Below are positions 41,714 through 52,431 of a stretch of 64,000 nucleotides of DNA, piece by piece. Position numbers and translations under genes: made by a program. The DNA comes from Paracoccaceae bacterium (GTDB lineage Bacteria; Pseudomonadota; Alphaproteobacteria; Rhodobacterales; Rhodobacteraceae): the NCBI GenBank assembly GCA_027489375.1, contig JAIXZW010000013.1, forward strand, positions 310,001 to 374,000, written 5' to 3'. Every line of letters starts with the position of its first letter. Positions within the stretch are counted from its first letter, which is position 1. The notes under the pieces are model-generated. The model was not told where the DNA came from. It ran no database searches and saw nothing but the letters and a program-made list of their open reading frames with translations.

Positions 41714-44700
41714 ATGCGCCCGTCCGCGTTTTACCGTCTTGCCCTTTTCCTCGCGCTCGCCGCGCTGCCGCTCGCAGCCCAAGCCGACGACCTGATCCCC
41801 GCAAAGCGCTTTGCGCTGACGGGCGGCGCCGACCGCCCCGGCGGCGATATCTCGACGATGTTCGACACGACGGTCGAAGCGTGCCAGCAAGCCTGCCTGT
41901 CCAACGCGGCCTGCACCGATTTCACCTTCAACACGGCCAAGGGCGCCTGCTTCGTCAAGGCATCCCCCGACCCCGACACCCCCTTCGACACCGCCCTCTC
42001 CGGCCACCTCCTGACCCGCGCCGCAGGGGCGGAAGACCTGGCCAAGACCCGCCGCGCCGACCTCGGCTTCCTGCCAGATTGGGACATTGCAGCCGCAACC
42101 GAACAGGCCCGCACCCTTGGCACCCAGTTCCAGAACGATGGCGTCCCTTACGAAGACCGCCGCGCCGCCGCCGCGCAAGCGGAAGCCGATGGCGACACCT
42201 ACTCCGCCTATATGCACATGGCCGATGCCGCCAACCTGTCCGACCTTTCCGCAGACTGGACCGAATTCGCCCGCCTTTCCAACGCCACCGCCAGCCTCGA
42301 CCAGAACGACCCCCGCAGCCACCGCGACCGCGCCTTTGGCGCAAGCGTCAACGCCTACCTCCGCGCCGCAACGCCCGTCGAACAAAACGCAGCCCTCACC
42401 GAAATGGCCTATGCGCTCGAAGGGCTGGACCGTGGCTCCGATGCCGTCAAAGCCCTGCGCCTTGCCCAAGCGCAGGCACCCGCTGACACCACCGCCGCCC
42501 TCCTCGATGATTTCGCGGGCAAATACGGCTTCCGCGTCACCGAAACACGCGTCGAATCCGACAGCGCCCGCCCCCGCCTCTGCGCCACACTCTCCGAAGA
42601 CCTCGCCGCATCCGGCACCGATTACAGCACCTTCGTCCGCACCGCCGACCCTGCGCAAACCGTCACCGCCGCCAACCGCGACATCTGCATCGAAGGCATC
42701 ACCCACGGCCAGCGCGTGACCTTTACCTTACGCGAAGGGCTTCCCGCCGCAGACGGCCAAACCCTGCCGAAATCGGTCGAGATCGCCTCCTACATCCGCG
42801 ACCGCAACCCCGCTGTCCGCTTCCCCGGCCGCGCCTATGTCCTGCCGAAATCGGGCGACCCCGCGCTCCCCGTGGAAACCGTCAACACCACCACGCTCGA
42901 CCTCGCGCTCTACCGCGTGACCGACCGCAACCTGATCCGCGCCGTGCAGAACGGCTACCTTTCGGCCCCCTTGGCCGACTGGCAGGAATACGACTTCTCC
43001 GCCCAAACGGGGACCGAGGTCTGGCACGGCACCGCCACCGTGGGGAACGAGTTGAACCGCGACATGACCACCCGCGTGCCGATGGCCGAGGCGCTGGCAA
43101 ACCAACCCTCCGGCGTCTTTGCGCTCAAGGCCGCCGTGCCGGATGCGGACCCCTATGAAACCCCCGCAGGCTGGCAGTTCTTCACCGTCTCCGACATCGG
43201 CATGACCACGCTTTCGGGCGTGGATGGGCTGCATGTCTTCACCCTCTCGCTCGGCACCGCCAAACCGATGGAGGGGGTCGCCCTGCAACTCCTCTCCACC
43301 GCGAACGAGGTGCTGGGTGAGGCCACGACCGACACCCAAGGCCACGCCCTTTTCGACGCGGGGTTAACCCGCGGCACTGGCTCCGCCGCACCCGGCATGG
43401 TCGTGGCGCGCAGCGGTAACAGCGACCTCGCCTTCCTCTCCCTTACTGATCCCGAATTCGACCTTTCCGATCGCGGCGTCGAAGGGCGCGAGGCTTCGCC
43501 CCCCGTCGACGTTTTCCTCACCACCGACCGCGGAGCCTACCGTGCGGGTGAAACCGTCAACCTCACCGCACTCGCCCGCGACGGCGACGCCCGCGCCATC
43601 ACGGGCCTGCCCCTGACCGCCATCCTGCGCCGCCCCGATGGCGTGGAATATTCCCGCGCCGTGGCGACCGATACGACGGGGGGCTACACCCTCGCCCTGC
43701 CCATCGCGGGCAGCGCTCCGCGCGGCGTCTGGCGCATCGACATGCTGGCCGACCTCGACGCCCCGCCCCTGACCTCGAAAACGGTCCTTGTGGAAGACTT
43801 CCTTCCCGAACGGATCGACTTCGCCCTAACCCTCCCCGATACGCTGTCGCTCGACACCCGACCCGACCTCACCGTCGAAGCCCGCTACCTCTTCGGTGCC
43901 GCAGGCACCGATCTCGCCATCGAAGGCGAAACCCTGATCCGCCCCGCAGCCGACCATGCCGGATGGCAAGGCTACCGCTTCGGGCGCGAGGATGAACCCT
44001 TCTCCAACCTCGTCCAACCCGTCGACCCCGCCCGCACCGATGAAGCGGGCAAGGCGACACTCCCCCTAACCCTTCCATCCGTCACGCAATCCGACCGCCC
44101 GCTCGAGGCCCGCGTGACCCTCCGCGTGGCCGAAGGCTCGGGCCGCCCCGTCGAACGCAGCGTCACCAAACCCCTCGCCCCGCCCGCGCCGCTCATCGGC
44201 GTCAAACCCCTGTTCGACGGCGTGGTCGCCGAGAATGCCGAGGCCCGCTTCTCCCTCGTCGGCGTCGGCCCCGATGGCAAGGCAACCGCGCTCCCCGTCA
44301 AATGGGTGCTGACGCGGGTGGAAACCGAATACCAATGGTATCAATCCTACGGAAACTGGTCGTGGGAACCCGTCACCACCCGCACCCGCGTGGCCGAGGG
44401 CGAGGTTACGCTGAACGGTCCCACCGAAATCGCCGCCCCCGTCAAATGGGGCGAATACGAACTCGCCGTCGAACGCAGCGATGGCCAGCCCGCCGCGACC
44501 TCGCTCACCTTTTCGGCCGGATGGTATGCCGCCGCCGATGTGTCCTCGACACCCGACACGCTCGACCTCTCGCTCGACAAGGCGGCCTATAGCCCCGGCG
44601 ACACCGCCACCCTTCGCCTCGTCCCGCGCTTTGCCGGAACCGCCCTCGTCACGGTCCTGTCGAACCGCGTCATCGCCATGCAGGCGGTTTCCGTCACCGA

Positions 44701-47116
44701 AGGCGAGAACACCATAAACCTCCCCGTCACCGACGACTGGGGCGCGGGCGTCTATGTCACCGCCTCGGTCCTGCGCCCGATGGACGTGGCCTCTGGCCGC
44801 AACCCCGCCCGCGCTTTGGGCCTCGCCCATGCCGCCATCGCCCCCGGCACCCGCGCGCTGACCGCGACCATCCTCGCCCCGACCGAATCCGCCCCCCGCG
44901 CACCCCTTGACGTCTCGGTCAAGGTCGAAGGCATCGCCGCAGGCGAAACCGCCTACGTCACCCTCGCCGCCGTGGACCAAGGCATCCTCAACCTCACCGG
45001 CTACACCCCGCCCGACCCGCAGGCCCATTACTTCGGACAGCGGAAACTCGGCGTCGGCATCCGCGACCTGTACGGCCGCCTGATCGACGGGCTGAACGGC
45101 GCGGCGGGCACCGTCCGTTCGGGCGGCGACGCGGGCGCACAGGCCCGCCTGCAATCGCCCCCGCCGACGGAAGACCTCCTCGCCTTCTTCTCCGGCCCCA
45201 TCCCCGTCGGCCCCGACGGCATCGCCACCACCAGCTTCGACCTCCCCGCCTTCAACGGCAGCGTCAAGCTGATGGCCGTAGCGTGGAGCAAATCCGGCCT
45301 CGGCCAAGCCAGCGCAGACACGCTCGTCCGCGACCCCGTGGTCGTGACCGCCTCCCTCCCCCGCTTCATGGCCCCGCAGGACCAAAGCCGCCTGCTCCTT
45401 GAACTCACCCACGCCACCGGACCCGCAGGCGACATGCCGCTGACCGTCACCGCCGATGGCCTCACCCTCGGCCCCGTCCCCGCCTCGGTCACACTGACCG
45501 ATGGGGGCAAGCAAACCCTCTCCATCCCCGTCAGCGCCACGGCAACGGGCCTGCACAGGATCACCGTCACCCTCACCACCCCCGACGGCAAGGCGCTGAC
45601 GAAAACCCTCACCCTCCCCGTCGAAGACCAGACCCCGCAAATCACCCGCATCTCGCGCTTCGACCTTGCCAAGGGCCAGACCTTCACCTTCGACGCCACC
45701 GCCCTCGACGGCCTGACCGATGCGAAGGCCACCCTCGCCGCGGGTCCCATCGCCCGCCTGAACGCGCCCGCAACGCTCGCCGCCCTCGACCGCTACCCCT
45801 ACGGCTGCACCGAGCAACTCACTTCGCGCGCCCTGCCGCTCCTCTACCTCGACCCCGTGGCGCAAGCGCTGAACCTTCCCCACGGCGACGACCTGCAACC
45901 CCGCCTTGCCGACACCATCCGCCAGATCCTGACCAATCAGGGCGCAGAAGGCGGCTTCGGCCTCTGGCAAGCGGGATCGGGCGACTTCTGGCTCGACGCC
46001 TTCGTCACCGACTTCCTGTCCCGCGCCAAAACGCGCGGCTACGCGGTGCCAGACCAAGCCTTCCGCCTCGCCCTCGACAACCTCCGCAATCAGGTCAACT
46101 ACGCCGCCGATTTCGACAACGGCGGCGAGGCGCTGGCCTACGCCCTCTACGTCCTCGCCCGCGAGGGGGCGGCCAACATCGGCGACCTGCGCTACTACGC
46201 CGACACCAAGGCCGAAGCCTTCGCCACCCCCGCCGCCCTCGCCCAACTCGGCGCGGCGCTTGCGCTTTACGGCGACCAACCCCGCGCCGACGCCCTGTTC
46301 GCCCGCGCCGAAGCCACCCTGCAACCCGATACCGACCAGCAGCTTTGGCGCGCCGATTACGGCACCCCCTACCGCGATGCCGCAACACTCCTGACACTCG
46401 CCGCCGAATCCGGCAGCGCCGCGATCAACCGCGAAAGCGTCACCGACCGCATCGCCGCCCACAACGGCCCGCTCTCGACGCAAGAGGCGACGTGGACCCT
46501 CCTCGCCGCCAGCGCGCTGTCGGACGAAACCCCCGCCCTCACCGTCAACGGCGAGGCAACGTCAGCCCCCCTCGTCCGCCTGCTCGACGCCACGACCCCG
46601 CTTTCCGTCACCAACACGGGCGCGGATACCACCCTCACCCTCTCGGCCACAGGCACGCCCCAAACCCCCGAACCCGCAGGCGGCAACGGCTATGCCATCA
46701 CCCGCAGCTACTACACGCTCGACGGACAACCCTTCACCGACACGACCGTCAAAGCCGGAACCCGCCTTGTCACCGTGCTGGAAATCACCCCCTTCGCGAA
46801 CGGCCAAGCCCGCCTGATGGTCGCCGATCCCCTTCCCGCAGGGTTCGAGATCGACAACCCCAACCTCCTGACAGGCGGCGCGATCACCGACTCCCTCGGC
46901 CTCGACCTGCTGACCGAATCCGCCCATAGCGAATTCCGGCAGGACCGCTTCCTTTCGGCCATCGACCGCAGCGACAACCAGCCCTTCCGCCTCGCCTATA
47001 TCGTCCGCGCGGTCACGGCGGGCAGCTACACCCACCCCGCCGCATCCGTCGAGGATATGTATAACCCCGACTTCCGCGCCCATACCGACACGGGCCGCAT
47101 GACCGTGACGGAATGA
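41714..47116 (+). CDS. Alpha-2-macroglobulin family protein with PAN/Apple domain and thioester
   Basis: An 1800-residue periplasmic protein (ATG 41714; the 2645-residue ORF-track entry runs backwards through the kinase gene). Signal peptide MRPSAFYRLALFLALAALPLAAQA lacks a lipobox. Residues ~45-95 form a PAN/Apple module (EACQQACLSNAACTDFTFNTAKGACFVKA). The macroglobulin domains follow, with a bait-like region, EGREASPPVDVFLTTDRGAYRAGETVNLTALARDGD, and the thioester YPYGCTEQ at about residue 1364, then the alpha-toroid domain. Such proteins trap foreign proteases that enter the periplasm. The ATGA overlap with pbpC is the classic yfhM-pbpC pairing, linking protease defence with murein repair. 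Confidence 0.94.
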   Translation: MRPSAFYRLALFLALAALPLAAQADDLIPAKRFALTGGADRPGGDISTMFDTTVEACQQACLSNAACTDFTFNTAKGACFVKASPDPDTPFDTALSGHLLTRAAGAEDLAKTRRADLGFLPDWDIAAATEQARTLGTQFQNDGVPYEDRRAAAAQAEADGDTYSAYMHMADAANLSDLSADWTEFARLSNATASLDQNDPRSHRDRAFGASVNAYLRAATPVEQNAALTEMAYALEGLDRGSDAVKALRLAQAQAPADTTAALLDDFAGKYGFRVTETRVESDSARPRLCATLSEDLAASGTDYSTFVRTADPAQTVTAANRDICIEGITHGQRVTFTLREGLPAADGQTLPKSVEIASYIRDRNPAVRFPGRAYVLPKSGDPALPVETVNTTTLDLALYRVTDRNLIRAVQNGYLSAPLADWQEYDFSAQTGTEVWHGTATVGNELNRDMTTRVPMAEALANQPSGVFALKAAVPDADPYETPAGWQFFTVSDIGMTTLSGVDGLHVFTLSLGTAKPMEGVALQLLSTANEVLGEATTDTQGHALFDAGLTRGTGSAAPGMVVARSGNSDLAFLSLTDPEFDLSDRGVEGREASPPVDVFLTTDRGAYRAGETVNLTALARDGDARAITGLPLTAILRRPDGVEYSRAVATDTTGGYTLALPIAGSAPRGVWRIDMLADLDAPPLTSKTVLVEDFLPERIDFALTLPDTLSLDTRPDLTVEARYLFGAAGTDLAIEGETLIRPAADHAGWQGYRFGREDEPFSNLVQPVDPARTDEAGKATLPLTLPSVTQSDRPLEARVTLRVAEGSGRPVERSVTKPLAPPAPLIGVKPLFDGVVAENAEARFSLVGVGPDGKATALPVKWVLTRVETEYQWYQSYGNWSWEPVTTRTRVAEGEVTLNGPTEIAAPVKWGEYELAVERSDGQPAATSLTFSAGWYAAADVSSTPDTLDLSLDKAAYSPGDTATLRLVPRFAGTALVTVLSNRVIAMQAVSVTEGENTINLPVTDDWGAGVYVTASVLRPMDVASGRNPARALGLAHAAIAPGTRALTATILAPTESAPRAPLDVSVKVEGIAAGETAYVTLAAVDQGILNLTGYTPPDPQAHYFGQRKLGVGIRDLYGRLIDGLNGAAGTVRSGGDAGAQARLQSPPPTEDLLAFFSGPIPVGPDGIATTSFDLPAFNGSVKLMAVAWSKSGLGQASADTLVRDPVVVTASLPRFMAPQDQSRLLLELTHATGPAGDMPLTVTADGLTLGPVPASVTLTDGGKQTLSIPVSATATGLHRITVTLTTPDGKALTKTLTLPVEDQTPQITRISRFDLAKGQTFTFDATALDGLTDAKATLAAGPIARLNAPATLAALDRYPYGCTEQLTSRALPLLYLDPVAQALNLPHGDDLQPRLADTIRQILTNQGAEGGFGLWQAGSGDFWLDAFVTDFLSRAKTRGYAVPDQAFRLALDNLRNQVNYAADFDNGGEALAYALYVLAREGAANIGDLRYYADTKAEAFATPAALAQLGAALALYGDQPRADALFARAEATLQPDTDQQLWRADYGTPYRDAATLLTLAAESGSAAINRESVTDRIAAHNGPLSTQEATWTLLAASALSDETPALTVNGEATSAPLVRLLDATTPLSVTNTGADTTLTLSATGTPQTPEPAGGNGYAITRSYYTLDGQPFTDTTVKAGTRLVTVLEITPFANGQARLMVADPLPAGFEIDNPNLLTGGAITDSLGLDLLTESAHSEFRQDRFLSAIDRSDNQPFRLAYIVRAVTAGSYTHPAASVEDMYNPDFRAHTDTGRMTVTE

Positions 47117-49152
47117 AACCCCGTCACGCCTTTGCCCTCGCGGCGGGGCTGTTCCTCGCAGCCCTCGCCCGCGATGGGGCGGATATCTGGATCGACGCGA
47201 CCGCCCTGCCCCCCCTGACCCCCGAAACCTCGGTTCAGGTGCTGGACCGTCACGACCAACTCCTTCGCGCCTATACCGTGGCCGATGGCCGCTGGCGTCT
47301 CTCCCTCACCCCGCAGGAAACCGACCCGGAATACCTCGCCATGCTTCTGGCGTTCGAGGATCGGCGCTTCGACACCCACCACGGCATCGACCCCCGCGCC
47401 CTGCTCCGCGCCAGTGCCCAAGCGCTCTGGAACGGCGAGATCGTCTCGGGCGGCTCGACCCTCACCATGCAGGTCGCCCGCCTGCTGGAAGAAGGGACAA
47501 CAGGCAAGGTCACAGGCAAACTGCGCCAGATGCGCGTGGCCCTCGCCATTGAGCGCCGCCTGACGAAATCGGAAATCCTGTCGCTCTACCTGCAACTCGC
47601 CCCCTATGGCGGCAATGTCGAAGGGCTGCGCGCCGCCGCGATCACATGGTTCGGCAAGGAACCTGCCCGCCTGACGCCCGCGCAATCCGCCCTCCTCATC
47701 GCCCTGCCGCAAAGCCCCGAACGCCGCCGCCCCGACCGCTTCCCCGAAGCCGCACAAAAGGCCCGCGACCGCGTCCTGTCCCGCGCCGTGTCGGCAGGCG
47801 TGCTTTCACAGGCCGAGGCTGACGCCGCCACCCGCGAACCGATCCCCGCCGCCCGCCGCCCCTTTCCCGCCCTCGCCCCGCACATGGCCGACCGCGCCCT
47901 TGCGGCGGATGCCGGAAAAAGCGTGCATCACTTGTGCATCGACGCCTCTTTACAAATCGCTACCGAAACCCTCGCCGCCGATACCGTCCGCGCCTTGGGC
48001 GACCGTGTGCAAGCCGCGATCATGGTGGCCGATTACCAAAGCGGCGAAATCCTCGCCTCGGTCGGTTCCGCCGCCTTTCAGGCCGACAGGCGGCAAGGCT
48101 TCGTCGACATGACGCGCGCCTTCCGCTCGCCCGGTTCGACATTGAAACCAATGGTTTACGCCCTCGCCTTCGACGAAGGTCTGGCCCATCCCGAAACCCT
48201 GATCGACGACACGCCGACCCGTTTCGGCACCTATGCCCCGCAGAATTTCGACCACCAGTTCCACGGCACGATCCGCCTGCGCGAGGCACTGCAACTCTCG
48301 CTTAACATCCCCGTGGTAAAGCTTCTCGACGCGCTCGGCCCCGCACGGCTTCTGAAATCGCTCGACGAAAGCAATGTGTATTACCGTCTCCCGCAGGGCG
48401 AAGCAGGTCTCGCCATCGGTCTGGGCGGGATCGGCGTCACGCTCGAAGACATGGTCACGCTCTACGCGGGCCTTGCGAACGGCGGCAACGCCCGCCCCCT
48501 GCGCTGGCGGATGGACGATCCGTTAATGGAAGGTAAACGGGTCATCTCGCCCGTCGCTGCGTGGCAAGTCACTGATATCCTTACCGGACTCGCCCCACCC
48601 CCCGGCGCACCCGCCAACCGCCTCGCCTACAAAACCGGCACCAGCTACGGCCACCGCGACGCTTGGGCCATCGGCTACGATGGCCGCCACGTCATCGGCG
48701 TCTGGCTCGGCCGCCCCGATGGCACCCCCGTGCCGGGGGCATTCGGCGCCGACCTCGCCGCCCCCGTCCTGTTTCAGGCCTTCGCCCGTCTCAAGCCAAC
48801 GCTCACCCCGCAGCCGCCCGCCCCGCCCGCGACCCTGCTGCTCGCCAACGCCCAACTTCCCCAACCATTACAAAGGTTTCGCCCCCGCGACGCCGCTTTT
48901 CAGGCCCCCGCCGATTCGCCCAAACTCGCCTTCCCGCCAGACGGGGCCGAGGTCGAACCCCTTCCCTCCGGCCTCATGGTGCGGGTCGAAGGGGGGCTTG
49001 CCCCTTTCACATGGCTGGCAAACGGCACGCCGATCACGACCGCCGAACGCAGCCGCGAAACGGTCTTGCCCCTGAAATCAAAGGGTTTTCTCACCCTCTC
49101 GGTGATCGACAGCGCGGGCCGCTCCGCCCGCGCCACCATCCGCCTGCGCTAA
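47113..49152 (+). CDS. pbpC: Penicillin-binding protein 1C
   Basis: Bifunctional-type murein synthase. The 679 residues include an N-terminal membrane anchor/signal ([21 protein letters not shown]), a GT51 transglycosylase domain ([37 protein letters not shown]), a transpeptidase domain with SxxK in [13 protein letters not shown] (~residue 340) and KTGTS (~506), and the C-terminal BiPBP_C domain (~600-679). PBP1C homologues often bind beta-lactams poorly. It is translationally coupled to the macroglobulin and ends overlapping the convergent ABC ATPase gene by 4 bases. Confidence 0.95.
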   Translation: MKPRHAFALAAGLFLAALARDGADIWIDATALPPLTPETSVQVLDRHDQLLRAYTVADGRWRLSLTPQETDPEYLAMLLAFEDRRFDTHHGIDPRALLRASAQALWNGEIVSGGSTLTMQVARLLEEGTTGKVTGKLRQMRVALAIERRLTKSEILSLYLQLAPYGGNVEGLRAAAITWFGKEPARLTPAQSALLIALPQSPERRRPDRFPEAAQKARDRVLSRAVSAGVLSQAEADAATREPIPAARRPFPALAPHMADRALAADAGKSVHHLCIDASLQIATETLAADTVRALGDRVQAAIMVADYQSGEILASVGSAAFQADRRQGFVDMTRAFRSPGSTLKPMVYALAFDEGLAHPETLIDDTPTRFGTYAPQNFDHQFHGTIRLREALQLSLNIPVVKLLDALGPARLLKSLDESNVYYRLPQGEAGLAIGLGGIGVTLEDMVTLYAGLANGGNARPLRWRMDDPLMEGKRVISPVAAWQVTDILTGLAPPPGAPANRLAYKTGTSYGHRDAWAIGYDGRHVIGVWLGRPDGTPVPGAFGADLAAPVLFQAFARLKPTLTPQPPAPPATLLLANAQLPQPLQRFRPRDAAFQAPADSPKLAFPPDGAEVEPLPSGLMVRVEGGLAPFTWLANGTPITTAERSRETVLPLKSKGFLTLSVIDSAGRSARATIRLR

Positions 49153-50201
49153 CGCAACCGCAGCCCCGACGCGTCGTCAAAGAACAACGCATCCCCCGCA
49201 TCGAACCCGATCCCGACCGAGGTTCCTGCCTCGGGGATCACATCCCCCTTGGCCTCGATCACCAGTTTCTCGCCCGTGGGTGCGGTCACGTGGATATAGC
49301 TCACCCCGCCCAGCGCTTCGGTCATATCGACCCGATGGGTGGAGCCAGCGACCACCCGCAAATGCTGCGGCCGCAACCCGACCGCCACCTTGCCCGAAGC
49401 CGGCATCGCGACCTTGGTCGCCACCCCGCCCCCCAGCCCCGCCGCCGTGACCTTGCCCCCGTCAACAGCGCCGGAAACGAAGTTCATCGCAGGGCTGCCG
49501 ATGAAGCCCGCCACGAATTTGTTGTCGGGATTGTGGTACAATTCCAAGGGCTTGCCGACTTGCTCGACCTTCCCTTTGCGCAGCACGACGATCTTGTCGG
49601 CCAGCGTCATCGCCTCGACCTGATCATGCGTCACATAGATCATCGTGGCCCCGATCTCGCGGTGCAGACGGGCGATTTCCACCCGCATCTCCACCCGCAA
49701 TTCCGCATCGAGGTTCGACAGCGGCTCGTCGAACAAGAACACATCCGGCCCCCGCACGATGGCCCGCCCGATCGCCACCCGCTGCCGCTGCCCGCCCGAC
49801 AGCGCCTTGGGCTTCCGCGCCAGATAATCCTCAAGCTTCAGGATCCGCGCGGCCTCGGCCACCTTCTTTTCGATCTCGGCCTTGGGGTGGCCGGTCATCT
49901 TCAGCCCGAACCCCATGTTCTCGGCCACGGTCATATGCGGGTAAAGCGCATAGGTCTGGAACACCATCGCCACGCCCCGCTCGGACGGATCGGCATGGGT
50001 CACATCCCGCGCACCGATGCGAATCGCACCGGACGAGGTTTCCTCAAGCCCCGCAACCATCCGCAACAACGTGCTTTTTCCGCAACCCGAGGGGCCGACG
50101 AAGACGCAGAACTCGCCATCCTCGACCGTCAGATCGACCCCGTGGATCACCTGCGCATCGCCATAGCGTTTGACCACGTTCTGAAGCGTAACACCCGTCA
50201 T
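49149..50201 (-). CDS. Sugar ABC transporter ATP-binding protein (UgpC/MalK type)
   Basis: The ATPase that presumably powers the importer encoded by the divergent 51-54 kb genes. The 350 residues show Walker [11 protein letters not shown]-loop [18 protein letters not shown], signature [14 protein letters not shown], Walker [13 protein letters not shown], and the switch histidine in [14 protein letters not shown], followed by a C-terminal OB-fold (MalK/TOBE) regulatory domain ([13 protein letters not shown]). CUT1-family proteins of this kind serve oligosaccharide importers. It lies 17 bases downstream of the iclR stop, likely in one transcript with the regulator. Confidence 0.93.
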   Translation of the reverse strand: MTGVTLQNVVKRYGDAQVIHGVDLTVEDGEFCVFVGPSGCGKSTLLRMVAGLEETSSGAIRIGARDVTHADPSERGVAMVFQTYALYPHMTVAENMGFGLKMTGHPKAEIEKKVAEAARILKLEDYLARKPKALSGGQRQRVAIGRAIVRGPDVFLFDEPLSNLDAELRVEMRVEIARLHREIGATMIYVTHDQVEAMTLADKIVVLRKGKVEQVGKPLELYHNPDNKFVAGFIGSPAMNFVSGAVDGGKVTAAGLGGGVATKVAMPASGKVAVGLRPQHLRVVAGSTHRVDMTEALGGVSYIHVTAPTGEKLVIEAKGDVIPEAGTSVGIGFDAGDALFFDDASGLRLR

Positions 50202-50218
50202 GAACCCATCCTCCCTGA

Positions 50219-51001
50219 CTATCCCTGTTCCGGAAAGCGCCAGCTTTCCGCCTCGGCCGCGATCTTCGCCGCCGTCTCCCGTATCCGTCCCGACCCCGCG
50301 CCCAGCGCATCAAGCGTGGTCCGCGCCGTCGTCGAAGTCACCGAAAGCGCCCCGATCACCCGACCCGACCGCGTCAGAATCGGTGCCGCGCAGCAGATGA
50401 TTCCCGGCTCATGCTCCTCGCGGTCGAACGCATAACCCCGCTCGCGAATCGCTTTCAGCTCGGCCCGCAGCTTTTCGGGGCTGTCCAAAGTCCCCTCCGT
50501 GAAGCGGTGGAAAGACTGCCGCTGGATCACCCGCTCGATCTCGTCTTCGGGCAGGAAAGCGAGCATCGCCTTGCCCACCCCCGTGCAATAGGCAGGCCCG
50601 ACCTTTCCGGCCTGCGCGAACATCTCGACCGGCTTCAGCGCGTTGCGCTTGTCGACGTAAAGCACCTGCCCGTTGTCCATCTGGGCAAGGTGGATCGTCT
50701 CGCCCGTTTCGGCTGACAATTCATCAAGATAGGGCCGCGCGATGGGGGCCAGAGACGAAGTCGCCCAAGCCGCATGGGCCAGCCGCACCAGCCGCACGCC
50801 AAGGCTGTAAAGCTGCCTGTCGGGGTCATAGGCCAGCATCCCCTGATGCGTCAGGGTTTGCAGCAGGCGATACAACGTCGCCTTGGGATAGGCCGAGCGT
50901 TCCAGCAGTTCGGTAAAGCGCACCGGACGCCCCGCACCCGCGACCATGTCGAGCACGTCGAGCGCCTTGCCCACCGTTCCGTCGCCCTGCTCCGCTCCCA
51001 T
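50219..51001 (-). CDS. IclR-family transcriptional regulator of the galactoside locus
   Basis: A 260-residue one-component regulator. N-terminal winged helix ([46 protein letters not shown], residues ~10-60), then an IclR effector domain ([37 protein letters not shown]..., [43 protein letters not shown]) that in relatives binds small organic acids or sugar-acid derivatives. It is divergent from the substrate-binding protein gene; a near-perfect palindrome overlapping the -10 box of that promoter is the probable operator. The effector may be a galactose catabolite. Confidence 0.93.
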   Translation of the reverse strand: MGAEQGDGTVGKALDVLDMVAGAGRPVRFTELLERSAYPKATLYRLLQTLTHQGMLAYDPDRQLYSLGVRLVRLAHAAWATSSLAPIARPYLDELSAETGETIHLAQMDNGQVLYVDKRNALKPVEMFAQAGKVGPAYCTGVGKAMLAFLPEDEIERVIQRQSFHRFTEGTLDSPEKLRAELKAIRERGYAFDREEHEPGIICCAAPILTRSGRVIGALSVTSTTARTTLDALGAGSGRIRETAAKIAAEAESWRFPEQG

Positions 51002-51023
51002 GACCCAACCTTTCGCGATCCTG

Positions 51024-51070
51024 TTGACATACTAACCGATACGCAGCATAGTTTTCAATATTCAAAACTA
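51024..51070 (+). promoter_or_regulatory. Promoter and operator of the galactoside operon
   Basis: TTGACA (51024-51029), 17-bp spacer, CATAGT (51047-51052) form a good sigma-70 promoter. Overlapping the -10 is TAGTTTT-C-AATATT-C-AAAACTA (51049-51070), a 22-bp palindrome with a single C/C mismatch pair. Binding of the adjacent IclR protein there would block RNA polymerase. Confidence 0.75.
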
Positions 51071-51105
51071 AGTTTCACATAATGGAACCAAAAGGGAGGA
51101 AACCA

Positions 51106-52359
51106 ATGGTCCGTTACGGAAAGGGCGCGATAGCCCTGTCGGCGGCGTTGCTCATGGCAACGTCGGCTCTGGCGCAAGACAAGCGCGTGGTGACGTGGAA
51201 TGCCGACTACGACCCGATTCCGCTGGCCGCCGCAGAAGCGCTCATCGCCGATTTCGAGGCTGCGAACCCCGAGATCGACGTCCAGCTCAACAACTTCGAC
51301 CACGAAGCCTACAAGAACGCGATCCGCAACTTCCTGACCGCCGATCCGCCGGATCTGGCCAACTGGTATGCCGCGAACCGCATGCGTCCCTTTGTGGAAG
51401 CCGGCCTCTTCGCCGATATCTCGGACGTCTGGGCCGACAACGGCCTGACCGACGCGCTCGCCTCGTCGGTGCTGTCCTCGACCATCGACGGCAAGCAGTA
51501 TGCGGTCCCCTACACCTACTACCAGTGGGGCATCTATTATAACCGCGACGCCTACAAAGCCGCGGGCGTCGAAGTCCCCGGCGAAGGTGGCGTGAGCTGG
51601 GACCAGTTCCTTGCCAATTGCGAAAAGTTCAAAGCCGCTGGCATCGACTGCGTGACCACCGGCTCCAGCGCGCTCTGGCCGGTCGCGGGCATCTTCGACT
51701 ACGTGTCGATGCGCACCAACGGCTACCAGTTCCACAGCGACCTCGCCGCCGGCAAGATCTCGTGGACCTCGCCCGAGGCGCGCGCCGTCTTCGACAACTT
51801 CGGCAAGCTCCAGCCCTACGTCACGGCAAACCACGCCGCGATCGACTGGCAGGATGCCGCTGCGCTTCTGGTTCAGGGCAAGGCCGCCAACTACGTCATG
51901 GGCAACTTCGCCGTCGGCGTCTTCAAGGAAGGCGGGATGACCAATGACAACCTCGGCTTCATGGTGTTCCCGGAAATCACCGCCGGTATCGCCCGCTCCG
52001 AAGAAGCCCCGACCGACACCGTTCACCTGACCTCGGGCGCCAAGAACCCCGAGGATGCGAAGAAGCTTCTGGCCTTCATCGCCAGCGCCGACGCGCAGAC
52101 CAAGTGGAACGGGGCCGTGGGCCAACTGCCGACCAACAAGAACGCAAGCGTGGACGCAGCCGATCCGTTCCTGACGGCGGGCTTCCAGGCGCTGTCGACC
52201 GCGACGGGCGGCATCGCCCAGTTCTGGGACCGCGACGCGGACGCCGAATATGCCAAGGCCGGCATGGAAGGCTTCCAGCAGTTCCTCGTCCAGCCCGACC
52301 AGCTGGATGCGATCCTCGAGCGGCTGGAACAGACCCGTCTGCGTCTCTATCCGCAGTAA
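51106..52359 (+). CDS. Sugar ABC transporter substrate-binding protein
   Basis: Periplasmic extracellular solute-binding protein family 1, capturing an oligosaccharide, probably a galactoside, for the CUT1 importer. ATG at 51106 has GGGAGGA 7 bases upstream and yields 417 residues with a signal peptide (MVRYGKGAIALSAALLMATSALAQ). The mature part shows the family pattern (VTWNADYDPIPLAAAEALIADFEAANPEIDVQLNNFDHEAYKNAIRNFLTADPPDLANWYA; DGKQYAVPYTYYQWGIYYNRDAYKAAGV). First gene after the IclR-controlled promoter; an intercistronic terminator follows it. Confidence 0.94.
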   Translation: MVRYGKGAIALSAALLMATSALAQDKRVVTWNADYDPIPLAAAEALIADFEAANPEIDVQLNNFDHEAYKNAIRNFLTADPPDLANWYAANRMRPFVEAGLFADISDVWADNGLTDALASSVLSSTIDGKQYAVPYTYYQWGIYYNRDAYKAAGVEVPGEGGVSWDQFLANCEKFKAAGIDCVTTGSSALWPVAGIFDYVSMRTNGYQFHSDLAAGKISWTSPEARAVFDNFGKLQPYVTANHAAIDWQDAAALLVQGKAANYVMGNFAVGVFKEGGMTNDNLGFMVFPEITAGIARSEEAPTDTVHLTSGAKNPEDAKKLLAFIASADAQTKWNGAVGQLPTNKNASVDAADPFLTAGFQALSTATGGIAQFWDRDADAEYAKAGMEGFQQFLVQPDQLDAILERLEQTRLRLYPQ

Positions 52360-52370
52360 TCGCAACGATG

Positions 52371-52400
52371 CGGGCGCTCCCCGAAGGGGGCGCCCGTTTT
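52371..52400 (+). terminator. Intercistronic terminator/attenuator between binding protein and permease genes
   Basis: CGGGCGCTCCC-cgaa-GGGGGCGCCCG followed by TTTT (one G-T pair). It starts 12 bases after the binding-protein stop and ends 32 bases before the permease start. Partial read-through would give more binding protein than permease. Confidence 0.88.
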
Positions 52401-52431
52401 CCGTTCAGACCCGACAAGGATGGGATCAGAC

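Noticed and set aside
44066-46483. 805-residue minus-strand ORF
   Set aside because: Glycine/arginine-rich shadow of the macroglobulin gene, as expected for GC-rich codon usage.
39179-47116. 2645-residue plus-strand ORF
   Set aside because: Only the part from 41714 has signal peptide and macroglobulin sequence; the first ~845 residues are antisense to the hybrid kinase and have shadow-frame R/H/P-rich composition.
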